This document shows positions 1 to 10,385 of a stretch of DNA of 64,000 nt, one piece after another. The stretch covers positions 112,859,111 to 112,923,110 of the forward strand of contig NC_060247.1 in assembly GCF_921293095.1 (NCBI RefSeq), given 5' to 3'. The stretch is from Ischnura elegans (Eukaryota; Arthropoda; Insecta; Odonata; Coenagrionidae). The notes under the pieces were generated by a model. The model was not told where the DNA came from and did no database searches. It saw nothing but the letters and a program-made list of their open reading frames with translations. The translations under genes and the position numbers were made by a program. The first letter of the stretch is position 1; every line of letters begins with the position of its first letter.

Positions 1-312
1 TATTGTATGATGAGGATCAAATAGTCGGCCGAGTAAGTGATGAGGAAGTCCTAAGAAGAGTAGTCTCATGAAAACCTTGATAAGAAGAGGGAACAACCTT
101 TTAGGCCATATCTTGATACATGATGGCCTGATGAAGACTATCATATTGTCGAGTGAAAAGGACAGAAAAGTTAGACCACGAATAAAACATATGGAAGAAG
201 GATGTGAAGGAAAAGAAATAAGTAGGTGTGAAAAGATTCGCTGATGGGAGAATTGAGTGGAGAGCTGCGTCAAACCAATCTTAAGATTGTTGACCAGTGA
301 TGATGACCCATT
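1..312 (+). mobile_element. LINE family A, 3'-end fragment
   Basis: Decayed 3' end of a non-LTR retrotransposon. In broken frames it reads the C-terminal region seen more completely at 34820-35551: a VLRRV-like stretch, a GHxxxHDGLMKT-like stretch, then a segment ending in AASNQS. It finishes with a short TGATGATGA tail, as in the other family A copies. The left part is cut by the window edge. The clade is uncertain; the C-terminal pattern and trinucleotide tail suggest an RTE- or CR1-type element. Confidence 0.75.
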
Positions 313-377
313 ACTTCATATGAATTAAAAGCGCTCAGACAATATTTAAAGGATTAAAAGATGCGGTACTTACCTTA

Positions 378-462
378 ATTTGGGACGGGCACCTCGTTTG
401 CTGCCCTGCCAAACACCCTAGAGGCGGCTCGCAGGGTATTGTGTAGATGTAGATTGCAAGTT
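378..462 (+). mobile_element. CR1-like LINE 3'-terminal hairpin fragment
   Basis: Short copy of a 3' end also found at 620-692, 15885-15960 (minus) and 22445-22590. The core is CCCTGCCAAACACCC, then GGCGGCTCGCAGGG, followed by a GTGTAGATGTAGAT tail. CCCTGC pairs with GCAGGG around an inner stem, giving a stem-loop just before the tail. Confidence 0.6.
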
Positions 463-484
463 TTATTTTCCACCGTTCTAATCT

Positions 485-692
485 TGCATGGATTTTCTGT
501 AGGAATTGCTAACCTTTGGCAAATTTTGTCTTAGCAGGAATGTACGCATATATTTTGCTATTAAGGGCAATATTTCTATGATCGTGCGGTATGCATGTGG
601 CAGTCTTCTTGCATGCTGCACGTTAGTGATTGATCACCCCCTGCCAAACATCCTGGGGGTGGCTCGCAGGGTATTTTGTAGATGCAGATGCT
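485..692 (+). mobile_element. CR1-like LINE 3' UTR fragment
   Basis: A longer copy of the same LINE 3' end, running through GCATGCTG, GTGATTGATCACCCCCTGCC and the CCCTGC/GCAGGG stem-loop to GTAGATGCAGATG. It resembles the minus-strand copy at 15880-16100, which joins C-terminal reverse-transcriptase code at 16370-16645; that is what identifies it as a LINE tail. Confidence 0.6.
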
Positions 693-958
693 TTAGCCTC
701 TTTAACGACTGTACTGCTAACGTGTCGGATAATGTTGGAGTCGGTTGGGTTATTGTGTTTATGAAAAAATGTTATTTACTCGTCTTTCCAAAATCTGTCT
801 CATCGCGTCCGCATTTATCTCATTTTCTGACCTGTCGTACTGGAGCTAATTGATTCGATCGTCCATCGTCGTCTGTTATGGCAACCGAAGCCATCGACGT
901 ACCATACCTAAAAGTAATGAGTTCCATGTAGGACTTCACTTTTTCCGGCGAATGGTGG
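693..958. other. No recognised feature
   Basis: Unique-looking sequence. A 115-codon and a 101-codon plus-strand frame cross it, but neither resembles a known protein and the second runs through a hairpin. Confidence 0.5.
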
Positions 959-1085
959 CAGTAAATTCTTCTCGGCATTTCATCCGGGTAAGCTCCTCGA
1001 TCTCCATCGCTACCGACGCGACGTTTCGATGGAACAGAATTCCTTGCTTAGCTTACCCGGATGAAATCCCTAAAAGAATTTACTG
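959..1085. repeat. Inverted repeat, 36-bp arms
   Basis: Arms at 959-994 and 1050-1085 are inverted copies matching at about 33 of 36 positions, separated by 55 bp. The innermost shared block contains TTTCATCCGGGTAAGCT. It could be a small foldback MITE; no target duplication was identified. Confidence 0.7.
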
Positions 1086-1680
1086 TAATATGTTCCATAT
1101 TTATCATATTTTAATTGTTGTTGCAACGCTTTCTTTTATGTCCATTATTTTTTAGAATACGAAATATATAAAATTTGAATTTAGTGTCCATCTGACAAAA
1201 ACTGACGATTCAATAGAATAATATTTACGATTAATTTCCAAGCTTAATTACAGACGGAAGCGCTATCTATCAGGAAGTGCGCTGTTCTTGCACTTCTCAT
1301 CAAATCTCCACGACCGCATCACATGCTTTCTCTAAAATCTCTCAACAGAACCTAGTGTACATCGTCCTTTTTCCAGGGTATCATGAAACATGTAACCTAT
1401 TATATAAATTAAATAAGGGAAATGATGATGACTTGATTGGCCTATGTTAATGATGTATTTAACTTTACTTTCGAGGCGAGTGAAATGTTACTGTATCATC
1501 GACATAATGCTCCTTTACACTAAAAAATACTCATAAAAATAATGTAGTACATACATATATATGCTAGAAAAAAAACTTGTTGCTCACAAGCATTTTCTCT
1601 CACACATCTCACTTCTTTCTTTCATAAAAGTTCTTTTAAGATATCCTCTGTTTGATATTATTTATGCAATTATTTAATGA
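1086..1680. other. AT-rich, nothing recognised
   Basis: AT-rich intergenic sequence. I see no coding pattern, known repeat or RNA gene. Confidence 0.5.
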
Positions 1681-1812
1681 TTATCTCCCGGTGGCCGCGG
1701 GGTTAAAGTTGTTGCCTGCTAGACCGTCGGTCGCGAGTTTGAGTCCCGCCGAGTAAGTTGCTCCTACTAAGGTCATGGATTAATGCGATCGTCCGTAGTT
1801 ACTTTTTGTCAT
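1681..1812 (+). mobile_element. tRNA-derived SINE, head and part of body
   Basis: GGTGGCCGCGGGGTTAAAG fits a degenerate pol III A box and GCGAGTTTGAGTCCC a B box at tRNA-like spacing. It is not a folded tRNA. The segment after the B box (GTAAGTTGCTCCTA, GGTCATGG, ATCGTCC) resembles the part following the B box at 42065-42150, so the two probably belong to one SINE family. Confidence 0.55.
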
Positions 1813-2031
1813 CTTCCTCAATGTAAAGGTGTGGTGATGAAGATAAATACATAAATACAAAAATAAATTATAGTAGTAAATGGCGCATAGGGAATTATTT
1901 CCGTAATCATCTCGCTTCCTTTTACATTTCTTGTTTCATATAATTCATTGTCCTTTTTGTCACGGTCTCGATTAATCACCTTTGGTGTTGTAGAAATAAG
2001 TCTCACGTTTATCAGCTCTTCAATCAAGCTA

Positions 2032-2162
2032 TTCTATTATACAAACTATCCTTATCATACCGCAGATGCATTATCCCTGAGAGGTACTGAATACCATCAT
2101 GTTGCCGCGGTGAGGGCTGAACCTCCCCCCCAAAAAAACGACCTTAATCCGCAACTAAGTGC
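2032..2162 (+). repeat. Repeat R1, partial copy
   Basis: Partial third copy of the repeat at 3205-3515 and 5936-6232. It shares ATCCCTGAGAGGTACTG, the GTTGCCGCGGTGAGGGCTGAACC stretch and the run leading to ACGACCTTAATCCGC. The element class is unknown. Confidence 0.55.
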
Positions 2163-2269
2163 CTAGTTTTGTCTTATTATATTAGCATTAACGTTTTTTA
2201 TCCTTTTCTTCCCTTTCGTCCGTATTATATATTTCCCCTCCATCTTGAACGCCCTAAATGGAATTAGTT

Positions 2270-2410
2270 AGCATCACTTCCATCTAGAACGCGTACGCCC
2301 TGAATATGTTAGGAAAGTCTCCTCGCGAAACGTCGGCCTACAACCAGCAGATCCTAACGCGGTTGAAAACACGAAAATAATTCATTCTAAATCTTGTTGT
2401 ATTTCTTCTT
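2270..2410 (+). mobile_element. Possible Penelope-like untranslated remnant
   Basis: CCTGAATATGTTAGG followed by CGCGAAACGTCGGCC is reminiscent of terminal regions of arthropod Penelope-like elements, where a CTGATGA-like box precedes GAAACG. The CTGATGA box is not preserved here, so this is a weak call. Confidence 0.3.
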
Positions 2411-2558
2411 CAACGGCTCATGGCTCCTCTATCATTTCCCTGGAGGCGTCGACGGACTCTCATCGCGGCGGTGTCTCATATCCTTTTTTCCCTCCTCAGT
2501 CCTCCCTCTCCTGTGACGCACAGGAGTAAAAGTCACTGACTTCGGCCCTCAGGGAGGA

Positions 2559-2822
2559 CAAGGGCGTACTCGGGATCATAACTAGGGAGGCGGCAAACCA
2601 TGGTCCAGGGGGGGAGGCAAGCCGTGGGATTTATGAGATTATTTCCTTGAAAAAATAGTTTTATTTTAGTTACATATCTTATACTAATATATATCATTTT
2701 TCGTGGGTTTCAAGAAAAATTGTTGAATAATTTCGTTTTAATTCAGTGCTGATTTTGCTTAAAGACTTATGCGATTTTTGCTTCTGAGGGGGGACAGCTG
2801 CCACTTGCTGGGTACGCCCATG
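2559..2822. mobile_element. hAT-type MITE (CAAGGGCGTAC family)
   Basis: Non-autonomous DNA transposon. It starts CAAGGGCGTAC and ends GGTACGCCCATG, an imperfect terminal inverted repeat. The right flank is CCTCAGGA (2823-2830); the left flank reads CCTCAGGGAGGA, compatible with an 8-bp duplication altered by a small insertion. The same family at 22628-22911 has a perfect duplication. Confidence 0.7.
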
Positions 2823-2830
2823 CCTCAGGA

Positions 2831-3204
2831 GTGTAACCTATGCGGGCCCGCCATGGATACCCGTTTCCATTGCTCCTCTATTACGCCCATCTTATCGGAA
2901 AGCGATGCTTTGGCTGCAAGGCTCTCGTGATGCTTTTAATTCTCTCCAACCTAGTTCTTAACTCTCCTTGTTCCTATACTTTTCCAAATCCTAGCTCCTT
3001 GACCGAAAACGGACTGAGTATGGATAGGACCACCCTGCCCCACTAGTGCCGCACTCAGGCGTCCGTCATCGGAATTACACAGCTGCCGAAAATTTGTTGG
3101 GAGTGTCTAGCGGGTGCACAATCGCTCTTTTGTAAGGGATTTGCATTGGAAATTAGACTCAATTAGACTCCGCCTTGCGGAAGCGGATTAAGAGCAGAGA
3201 TAGG
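2831..3204. other. No recognised feature
   Basis: Mixed-composition sequence with a short open frame (2840-3046) that has no recognisable domain or splice context. Confidence 0.5.
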
Positions 3205-3515
3205 GGGAGGGGGTGGTAACCCCTATGTAACTTCTGGAAAATTTGAAAAAATGGCAATCTATAAGTTCGTTCTACAATTAAAGTTTTAATTTCACAAACG
3301 GTGTTTAAAAATAGTTGTCTATTGAAATCTATAAGTCATTTATCTATACATGTCAATGATATCCAATCTCTCCCAATGAAGAATAATTATAATAATTATT
3401 ATCCCACCTCAGACGCAATATCCCTGTGAGGTATTGCATACCACCAAAATGTCGAGGAAAGTGCTGAACCTCCCTCCCTTCCCAAAACAACGACCTTATC
3501 CCGCCCCTGAATCCT
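3205..3515 (+). repeat. Repeat R1, copy 1
   Basis: About 300 bp closely matching 5936-6232 in the same orientation. Landmarks are CTTCTGGAAAATTTG, CAATCTATAAGTTCGTTC, GTGTTTAAAAATAGTTG, CATGTCAATGATATCC and CCCTGTGAGGTATTGCATA. It has no coding capacity and I could not fix termini, so it may be a MITE or SINE. Confidence 0.7.
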
Positions 3516-4188
3516 TGAGGGTCAGTTACAGTGGGAGAGGTTGGAAATGGAAAGGTGGTCCAAGGAGTTAGGATCATCGGAACAGAAGAATCGACGTAAC
3601 AAATGGAGATTTGCCACTCTGAAAGTGATTTGTTGTTTGGTCAGATAACTGCGAAATTTCGAAAGGGTCTTTATATCCTTCACTCAATTCTTCTTTTGAT
3701 TGTAATTTTACCTTTGAAGTATTTTCTCACGAACATTTTCCTTGTATTTGGGGTACAGAAAAATGTTGAACTTGAGTTACTCTGTTTCCTCTTATAAATT
3801 CAAGATGATAGCCTAAGCTTTATACGAGTTATCTGTCAAATTAAACAAAAGCGGAGGTATGCGTTCCCATAATCCAATCTTACCCAGTCCAAAGCACACA
3901 CGAATATTCGCAGATCAGCTTTCAGAGATGTAATTACCGTGTAAATTGGCGAATGTAAAAGGGACCAGTGACCGGTAGTCATCACGTGATCTAACGTCTG
4001 TGGGGGGTAAAGACCCTCCCATTACCCCACGTTAACTTCTGTAAAAATTGGAAATATGTTAATTTTTTGGCTGGCTCTCTCCAATGTAAGATATATTTTT
4101 ATCAAGGGCTTATGATAAATAGAAGGCATTATAATCATTTTGGGCTTTTGTAGCCCTTGATTTATTTATTTATATTATTACTAGCTGA
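3516..4188. other. Mostly unrecognised; R1-like scrap
   Basis: No gene is seen. Around 3990-4070 a short stretch (CCCCACGTTAACTTCTG, then AAAATTGGAAATATG) resembles the beginning of repeat R1. The rest is AT-rich. Confidence 0.45.
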
Positions 4189-4897
4189 CCCGGCGAACTT
4201 TGTACCGCCTAACAATCAATGAGCTTACAGTTTAGTTACACCATTTATAAATCAAGAGCGGCTGTATCGTTTTTAATCATGTATAATTTATTATAATAAA
4301 ATAAGAATGCAAACTCAATAAAACTACGTAAATGAGTATCAAAATTGCTTGTCAGAAAGACATTTTCTTTATTGTATCTACATAGGGTGGATCGGACCAC
4401 GTTTACGCGGATTTTTTTCAATGAATTTTCTTACTTAGCTTAAGTTTACTTAGTTTTAGCTTAAGAAATTTTGGGCATTGCGGTTTTATAAAGCAGTTAA
4501 TGAAATAAAAATTATACGGATTCAGTTGTTGGCTGTTTGCGTTATTAACCGTAAAAAAAATGTTTTTAGGCCCAAGTCTGTTGCGTAAACTTGTCTCGTT
4601 CACGGGACAGGTTAACACAACGCCAGACTGACACTTGAATGATGCTCAAAATCGTGTAAGAAAAGCCCCTATGAAGCAGCATTCGTATCAAATGACTTTA
4701 GGCGCGCCAGTTAAAGTATCTCTGTTTGGAAAAAATGCACTGCGTAAACGTGCTGAATGCGTAAACGCACCACGGTGTGCCCTACACATTCGGGTTTAAT
4801 GTCTTACTTCAAGCACCTTCTGATAAACAACAGTTTTTGTTTTGCCATCAGGCGCAAGATAAAGCGGATGAAGCTAAATAAATATAGCGAAGCGAAG

Positions 4898-5189
4898 CAG
4901 TGACGCAGCGAGGGGGGTTTTTGGGTGTTAAAACCCCCCAAGAGCTCAAAGAACTTTTTATAAAAACTTTGGCAACTAATATTAGGGGGACGGATGAGTA
5001 ACAAACAAAACATGTTTAACTATTCACACAGCCGCAGAACCCACTACTTTGAACCATTTATCTTAAAAAATGTCTGGGGGAGGGCCCCCACGCCTCTCGC
5101 TTACCTTAGCCAGTTTTATATACCCTACAGACCCGTAGCATTAGCTGCGCCTAAAACCCCCCTATCCTTAATTCCTAGCTGCGCTCTTG
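4898..5189 (-). mobile_element. hAT-type MITE (CAGGGGCGCAGCTAGG family) inside the Helitron
   Basis: Starts CAGTGACGCAGCGAGGGG and ends TAGCTGCGCTCTTG. The flanking 8-mers AAGCGAAG (4890-4897) and AAGTGAAG (5190-5197) agree at 7 of 8 positions. It matches both ends of the longer element at 13340-13859 in reverse orientation. An internal palindrome (GGGGGGTTTTTGGG against AACACCCAAAAACCCCCC on the other strand) lies near its left end. It inserted after the Helitron. Confidence 0.85.
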
Positions 5190-5237
5190 AAGTGAAGGAA
5201 GAAATACAGCGGATGGTTTACCGACTCGTTAACATAC

Positions 5238-5935
5238 CACGTTTAATTAACCATGAGAAAATCATTGGTTTTCATTAGCACATGAGCACAAACATCACAA
5301 AAACTGAAAGACTGATCATGCGATTTGTTAATCGTTATCACGAATGCAACACAAATTGGAAATTGAATGCGTTTAAGCTCAAAAGGGCATATAAGTTGGG
5401 AGCATGGAATCTTCGGAATGAGAACTTCCTCATCTTTGAATTTTCCTTTGAGTAAAGTCGCGCGAATCACATTCATTATCAATTTTTTAATCACCAAACG
5501 CGTTCCGTTGGATAGTTATGGTTGGTTTAGGTTTCGAAAGATCATGAACGCAGAGCCTACATTTAGCTGTAAATCGTGCCTTGGTAAGTCAGGTACGTCC
5601 AAGGACTTAAAATATTCAGATAGATTGTTGGTGATTTCGTCTTCGTTTGTTACACAGTTAAAATATTTGAATTCATGCAGAGTACCAACTATTTCATCCT
5701 GATTTACCTAGTTTGAGTAATCCACATCTTCGTTCTGGGCCGTCAAAATTGTTCGCTCAATCAACCAATTTTGATAAATCATATTCTGGAACACTTTGAT
5801 GATGAGCTCACCTTCCGATGAAACTAATTTGCAAACATTCCGAGGAAGTGTTCTTTTTTCTCGATTCCTCGACAGGAACACGGACACCGTTTGTCAACAA
5901 TTGCTTGGAGATTTGTTTACAAACACGGTAGTACA
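5238..5935 (-). pseudogene. Helitron PIF1-like helicase, C-terminal pseudogene
   Basis: The Helitron Rep/Hel protein unwinds DNA during rolling-circle transposition. Here the minus strand encodes the late part of its PIF1-type helicase. In order: a CKLVSSEGELI stretch, NWLIERTIL, VGTLHEFKYFNCVTNEDE, LDVPDLPRHDLQLNVGSAFM, NGTRLVIKKL, VLIPKIP, then FPICVAFVITINKSHDQSF, which matches the last conserved motif (usually FAMTINKSQGQS). The conserved Q of that motif is H here. Stops interrupt the frame after VDYSN and after RNLNQP, and a shift lies upstream. The final HGQLYVA-type segment is not recognisable. Not functional; the family call is firm. Confidence 0.82.
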
Positions 5936-6232
5936 GGGTGGTCACCCCTCTGTGATTTCTGGAAAATTTGAAAAAAATGACAATCTATAAGTTCGTTCTA
6001 CAATAAAAGTTTTAATTCCACAAACGGTGTTTAAAAATAGTTGTCTATTGATATCTATAAGTCATTTACCTATACATGTCAATGATATCCAATCTCGTCC
6101 AATGGAGACGAATTATTATTATTATCACAGATCAGGCGCAATACCCCTGTGAGATATTGCATAAAATGTCGCGGAAAGTGCTTAACCTTCCTTCCTCCCC
6201 TAAAACAACGATCGTAATCCGCCCCTATCTTA
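5936..6232 (+). repeat. Repeat R1, copy 2
   Basis: Direct repeat of 3205-3515 with small differences; this copy ends in ACGATCGTAATCCGCCCC. It abuts the truncated Helitron helicase. Confidence 0.7.
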
Positions 6233-6351
6233 CGCTGGCTCGCACGTGCGGAGACCAAAACTCGCTCCTCCCTGTTCACTCAGGGTCCGGAAAAAGCGAA
6301 CAGTGCATCCGCCCCTTAGTCTCCGTCGACAGCTGTTCGATAATCCACTGG

Positions 6352-6420
6352 CATCACGCGGTAGCTCAGTGGGAGATCTCCTCATTTTCAGTCTTTGAAA
6401 ATGAGTGATTTGATATTCAA
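6352..6420 (+). other. tRNA-like A-box segment
   Basis: GCGGTAGCTCAGTGGGAGA is a textbook tRNA D-arm and A box, but no matching B box or acceptor stem follows. It is best read as a broken tRNA pseudogene or SINE head. Confidence 0.3.
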
Positions 6421-6585
6421 TTGATTTCCACAAGCTCTGAGCGATATAGAATATTTTTGTGAGTATAATTACTAACATTACACAAGTACTCTTTCAGTTA
6501 CTTAGTGCAAGTATATAAAGTTACTCATATACTTTGGTGAGTGTCAGGTAGAGCCGGAAGTAGGGGTGAATGAAGGTCCATGGGT

Positions 6586-6738
6586 CAGTGGCGTAGCCAG
6601 GGGGGAGTTTATTCAATTATGAATGGTGTTAAAATTAGTTTAAAACCGATTACTTGGTACCCTGTTTTTCAAAAAATTTTCCCACTGGTTTTGGACCCCC
6701 CCCCACCCCCACGAACGAAATTCCTGAGTACGCCACTG
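6586..6738 (-). mobile_element. Short hAT-type MITE (CAGTGGCGTAGCC family)
   Basis: Internally deleted copy, 153 bp. It has CAGTGGCGTAGCCAGG at the left and AGTACGCCACTG at the right. A perfect 8-bp duplication, CCATGGGT, occurs at 6578-6585 and 6739-6746. The CGAACGAAATTCCT stretch shows it is reversed relative to 48908-49176. Confidence 0.92.
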
Positions 6739-6746
6739 CCATGGGT

Positions 6747-8325
6747 GTATGATTGTTTCATACGGTTCAATACTCGCAGCGGCGCCTTGGTGGTATGCAA
6801 TTGCTTTTATTGATAATGCGTTTGAGGTCTGATATGCGGAGAAAATGGTTATTTAGATATATAGCAATGATTTTAAAACATAGTTAGTTAAGATGGTGCA
6901 ATAAAAACTTACGCTGGAGGACCACCTAAAAAATACCATCCTTTTTATTTATTCCGAAATTAAGTAGTGGTCGGAAGTCTTAATCCGCCACTGATGAAAA
7001 GAGCATGACCACCAGTACCTTTGGGGACCATCTTAGTGATTCCATATCGCTCCTGAAAGTGATATGGATATAGGCCTCAAAATGAGATATGTAATGAAAT
7101 GAAAGCTTGGAAATAAGTTTCTAAAATTATTTGGAAAATCCTTGTTTATTGTGAAATACGTACCATCGTTTTATTTGCGAAAGTCTCATGAAAGTGTGAT
7201 TTAATTTAAGTGAAAATTTTTTCAACCACTTTAATTTGTCATCCTCTATGCCCTTCGAGTTTCCCCTTCCATCACGTCTAGAGCGGCCGGAACTATTTTC
7301 ATAGAGTGCTCGTAGTTTCACATCTTTGGGGGGCTCAGCCCCCTCTCCCTTGAAAATTTTTCCGGTGTATACTACCCGCAATATATCCACTGAGAAGATC
7401 TCCAGCCCAGGGTCATCTCTCCTTTGATATCCCATTTTTTGATGTAGTAATGTTTCATTATGCTGAACAATAACCAACGATGTTTTGAAATTTCAACCGT
7501 TTTGAAAATGAAATAAGGGTTAAAATAAAAGAAAGGTGCGGAGATGCCGCCAAGATGTATTGCTCCATGCAACACAAAGAAATTCTGATATAGAAAGCTG
7601 AAATCTGGGAGACGTTTGCAATCAAAATATGTCTATCCATTCAAAAAAGTAGAATAAAATAAACGAGGCCTGAAAATCAAATAGAGGAGGCCTGCTCGGC
7701 AGGAGAAACACCTGGTGTCAGGAGATACTTCTTGGGCAAGTATTACCCTCCCACCTTCCCCAACTCCCGTGTGTTTGACGGTCACTGTCGTAAGCGGTAG
7801 CTTCACAAACCTGAGTGAGTGAGTGCGTGTGTCCTACGCGGACATTTGTCCCTTGGAGCAAATCCGCGAGGTGCGTGAGCTGCGCGTTTGTATAATCTCT
7901 TAGTGTTTTATTTTGGTTTCGTTCATTACTCCCCTTGTTAACATTATAACTTCTCACCCCCATCTGCCCACAAAAGAGTACGGCCCTGGGGGATTTATTT
8001 TCTTTCAACTGTTTAACGGCCGTAGTCCGTTCAATCACTTATATCAAATAAACGGTTTAGAAAAAAGATAAAACAATTTCCACAGAGAAAAGATGATAAA
8101 CAACGCAGTTCAAATGCATAAGGAGCAATTAATACAATACAAAGGGAAAAATATGCAATCAGTCGCTCTATTGTGCCGCGATTAAAACAGGGTAATCATT
8201 AGAAAAGAGTGGGGTCATGAGCATGGTTTGAATGAAAAGAGAATAACTTACAGTTCATGTTTTTCATTTTTCGAATTTGTCGTCTCAAACACTATTTTTA
8301 AATAACGAATAAATTTCAATGTGTG
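6747..8325. other. No recognised gene
   Basis: No known family seen. A minus-strand open frame at 7718-8038 (106 codons) has no ATG at its start (GTG) and no recognised motif. A GC-rich mini-palindrome (GGGGGGCTCAGCCCCC) at about 7327-7343 may belong to an undelimited MITE. Confidence 0.45.
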
Positions 8326-8329
8326 CGCC

Positions 8330-8500
8330 CTCAGTCGCTCGACGAGAGAAAAAAATACGGCGTCGATATTAGCCTACTCCGAACGAAAGGCGCCAAGAGG
8401 AACACGGCTTCACGTCCCATCCGACGGACGGAGTTCTGCATTAGAAGTGCCCTCCTTAAGGCAATCAAGCAGGGATCGGGAATTTTCTGAAAAAAATATC
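8330..8500 (-). mobile_element. SINE family S1 body, minus strand
   Basis: Matches the body of the SINE at 40055-40300 in reverse. Shared landmarks are TATTAGCCTAC, GAAAGGCGCC, ACGTCCCATCCGACGGACGG and the run into GGAATTTTCTGA. The tRNA-like head is not clear in this copy. Confidence 0.6.
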
Positions 8501-9232
8501 TGCCACCCCATCCCTACTATCTTCCTATGGCTTACTGGAACCGTATGATTATTTTGTGATGACCGAGTTAAATTAAATAAAATTAAGCCGATTAAATTAA
8601 ATTCATTATTTTCCGATGAGTGCGAATTGGCCAAAAATATCGTTAAAGCCAACCAGTATTTCACCTATGATCCCCGAAGAAAATTTTTGGCTACGTGTTA
8701 CGCTGAGGCTTAAAAAGTTATCTATTTTTGACGTGACGTCTGTTGAGAATTTTCATGATTCGATGGATGATTTGACTCCCCCATAACTGAGGGAGAAAAA
8801 TTTCTAACAAGTAGCTTTGTAGTAACTTTGTAAGTCTGAACTGAAAGAGATTGCGCGTACATGCACGCTTAACCAATGAGCACAAATCTCTCAATTATGC
8901 GTCGAGTGATCCTTCCTTGATATTAAGAGTAGGGAGGGGAAATTGTTCCATTAAAATTATTACTTTGAAGTCGACCAGATAAATTATCTTGTGTAGGATA
9001 CCACGATGCTGAGTCCTTTCCTTGAGCTTCGTCCTGCTACTCGCCTACTTCATGCATTCATACGTTAACGGAACCTCCCGAAAACACCTTGTGCCTAAAG
9101 CAAGGGAAAACGGAATGCGGGTTATTCTATCGGTCAAGTTAGGCTGGCATTGAGTATTTTTCAGATTGGCCTGGCCCATCTTTCTAATAAACTTTGACTA
9201 ACTTTTTCAATTTAAAAATGTGACCGATTACG
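8501..9232. other. AT-rich, nothing recognised
   Basis: No coding or repeat signal that I can name. Confidence 0.5.
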
Positions 9233-9234
9233 TT

Positions 9235-9445
9235 TCATTCTATCATAAAAATTCTATCCTCTTCCTCCCCCTCTCTCGCTTACCTAACACTATTCTTCCT
9301 TTCAACACTATTTTTTTAAACATTCTAACCCCGATCAGTACTCGCTCCATCCATACCCTCCGTCTCCTCGGTATTACATGTTCTTCCTCTCCTCAACCAC
9401 CATGTCCAGCACTTCGTCGTCCCTCTTTCTCTCTGTAACCCTCGG
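9235..9445 (-). mobile_element. LINE family B fragment
   Basis: Minus-strand scrap of the LINE C-terminal region seen at 58325-58855. It reads RRRVWMERVLIGV, then a GKREGEEEDRI-like stretch. Frames are broken. Confidence 0.6.
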
Positions 9446-9447
9446 TG

Positions 9448-9778
9448 GAGAAAAATTATCATATGAAATGTTAATCCTGGATAGCTAATGTGGACAGTGG
9501 GAAACAAAATTACAAATGATGCTTGGACCGAAAACGCACTATTTTTTAATATTCTGGACCAATGCAAAGGCAAATGCAGGCAAATCATTCAGAAGTCATG
9601 AGTTGTTCTGAGCATCCTGCAACAGGGCTTACTCGCGACCAATCGGAGGCCTTGGCTCAAAGTTTATGAAGTTTAAACAGTGATTTTTCGGCCAAAGCGT
9701 CATCTTTAATTTTGGTTCCTAATGGCATCAGCTATCCAGGGTTAAAATTTCGTGTCATAATTTCTATCTACCCCGTAT
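9448..9778. repeat. Foldback element with roughly 110-bp inverted arms
   Basis: The segment at about 9448-9555 is repeated in reverse at about 9668-9778. Shared blocks include CCTGGATAGCT, AAAATTA and GATGCTTGGACCGAAAA (right-arm version GATGACGCTTTGGCCGAAAA). The short central region is about 110 bp. It is probably a MITE; no target duplication was resolved. Confidence 0.65.
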
Positions 9779-9859
9779 ATTCGGAAACTGGGCATGCCGT
9801 AGTCTCATGCCGGAAGGGGAGGTTTTTCAATTTATCATCCATTTTAAAACCGTCGTTTC

Positions 9860-10050
9860 ACGATCTCTCCGCACGTCCACCCCTTCCTCCGTGACTCACT
9901 CACGCCACTTCAAACATACCCCTCCCTCTCCCCCTCCCGCATCCCGCCACGCGACTCCTCGAGGGCCACGCGGAGCCGCCTTCTTTTGTCTGCTCCACCG
10001 CCGCGAGAGGCGCTGACTCCGCCCTAGCGCGTGACTCACCCAAAGAGGGG
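9860..10050. promoter_or_regulatory. GC/CpG-rich patch with TGACTCA sites
   Basis: GC-rich pyrimidine-heavy sequence with many CpGs. AP-1-type TGACTCA occurs at 9892-9898 and 10032-10038. It could be an open-chromatin or promoter region, but no initiator plus splice-donor arrangement is evident. Confidence 0.25.
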
Positions 10051-10261
10051 GGGTGTATCAACCCTTCATACAGCAGCTGTGCTTCTGGGGTTAATTGTAA
10101 GTCCCAGCATCAAATTCATGAGGAGGTCGGACTGCGTTATTGGTGTCACATGCCTCATGTCTGCTTGACGTCGGCTTGCAGCTAAACCTTCGTATCCTTT
10201 GAGGCTCGCTCAACCCTGAACAACTTGATGAAAACGATGTAGTGAGTGCGCTCATCAGGTG

Positions 10262-10385
10262 CGAATCTGGTTACCTCATACACATGCTCGGGCGTACAGA
10301 AAGTTTTACACAGATTTTAACCTGCTAAGCTGGAAGCAGCTAAAGATGGGAGGCAACGCGCTAGACTAAGATTGCCAGACCAATA
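10262..10385 (+). mobile_element. CR1-like LINE C-terminal scrap
   Basis: Reads YRKFYTDFNLLSWKQLK and, in a shifted frame, RQRARLRLP. This is the pattern of the tail after the reverse transcriptase in CR1/Jockey-type LINEs (LGWxxLxxRRxxARLxL). Heavily decayed. Confidence 0.4.

Larger units (their letters stand above)
4190..5935 (-). mobile_element. Helitron remnant, minus strand
   Basis: Rolling-circle transposon remnant. On the minus strand it ends GCCGGGTCAGCTAG followed by T, matching the Helitron rule of a CTRR end inserted before T. Helicase code lies upstream at 5238-5935. The Rep endonuclease part is absent: the element is cut off at its 5' side where repeat R1 begins near 5936. A hAT MITE (4898-5189) sits between the helicase code and the 3' end. 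The assignment of both parts to one element is inferred from orientation and spacing. Confidence 0.6.

Noticed and set aside
4898..4960. Transcription terminator from the GGGGGG/CCCCCC palindrome
   Set aside because: It is the terminal palindrome of a hAT MITE with an 8-bp target duplication, and factor-independent termination is not expected in this kind of genome.
5243..5497. Host DNA helicase gene (PIF1) on the minus strand
   Set aside because: The TINKSHDQS segment and the residues before it match Helitron helicases better, stops are present, and a Helitron-type end lies in the right direction.
6352..6420. tRNA gene, from a perfect A-box TAGCTCAGTGG
   Set aside because: No B box at the right distance and no acceptor or anticodon stem.
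7718..8038. 106-codon minus-strand protein with mixed composition
   Set aside because: No ATG at its start, no splice context, no recognisable motif.
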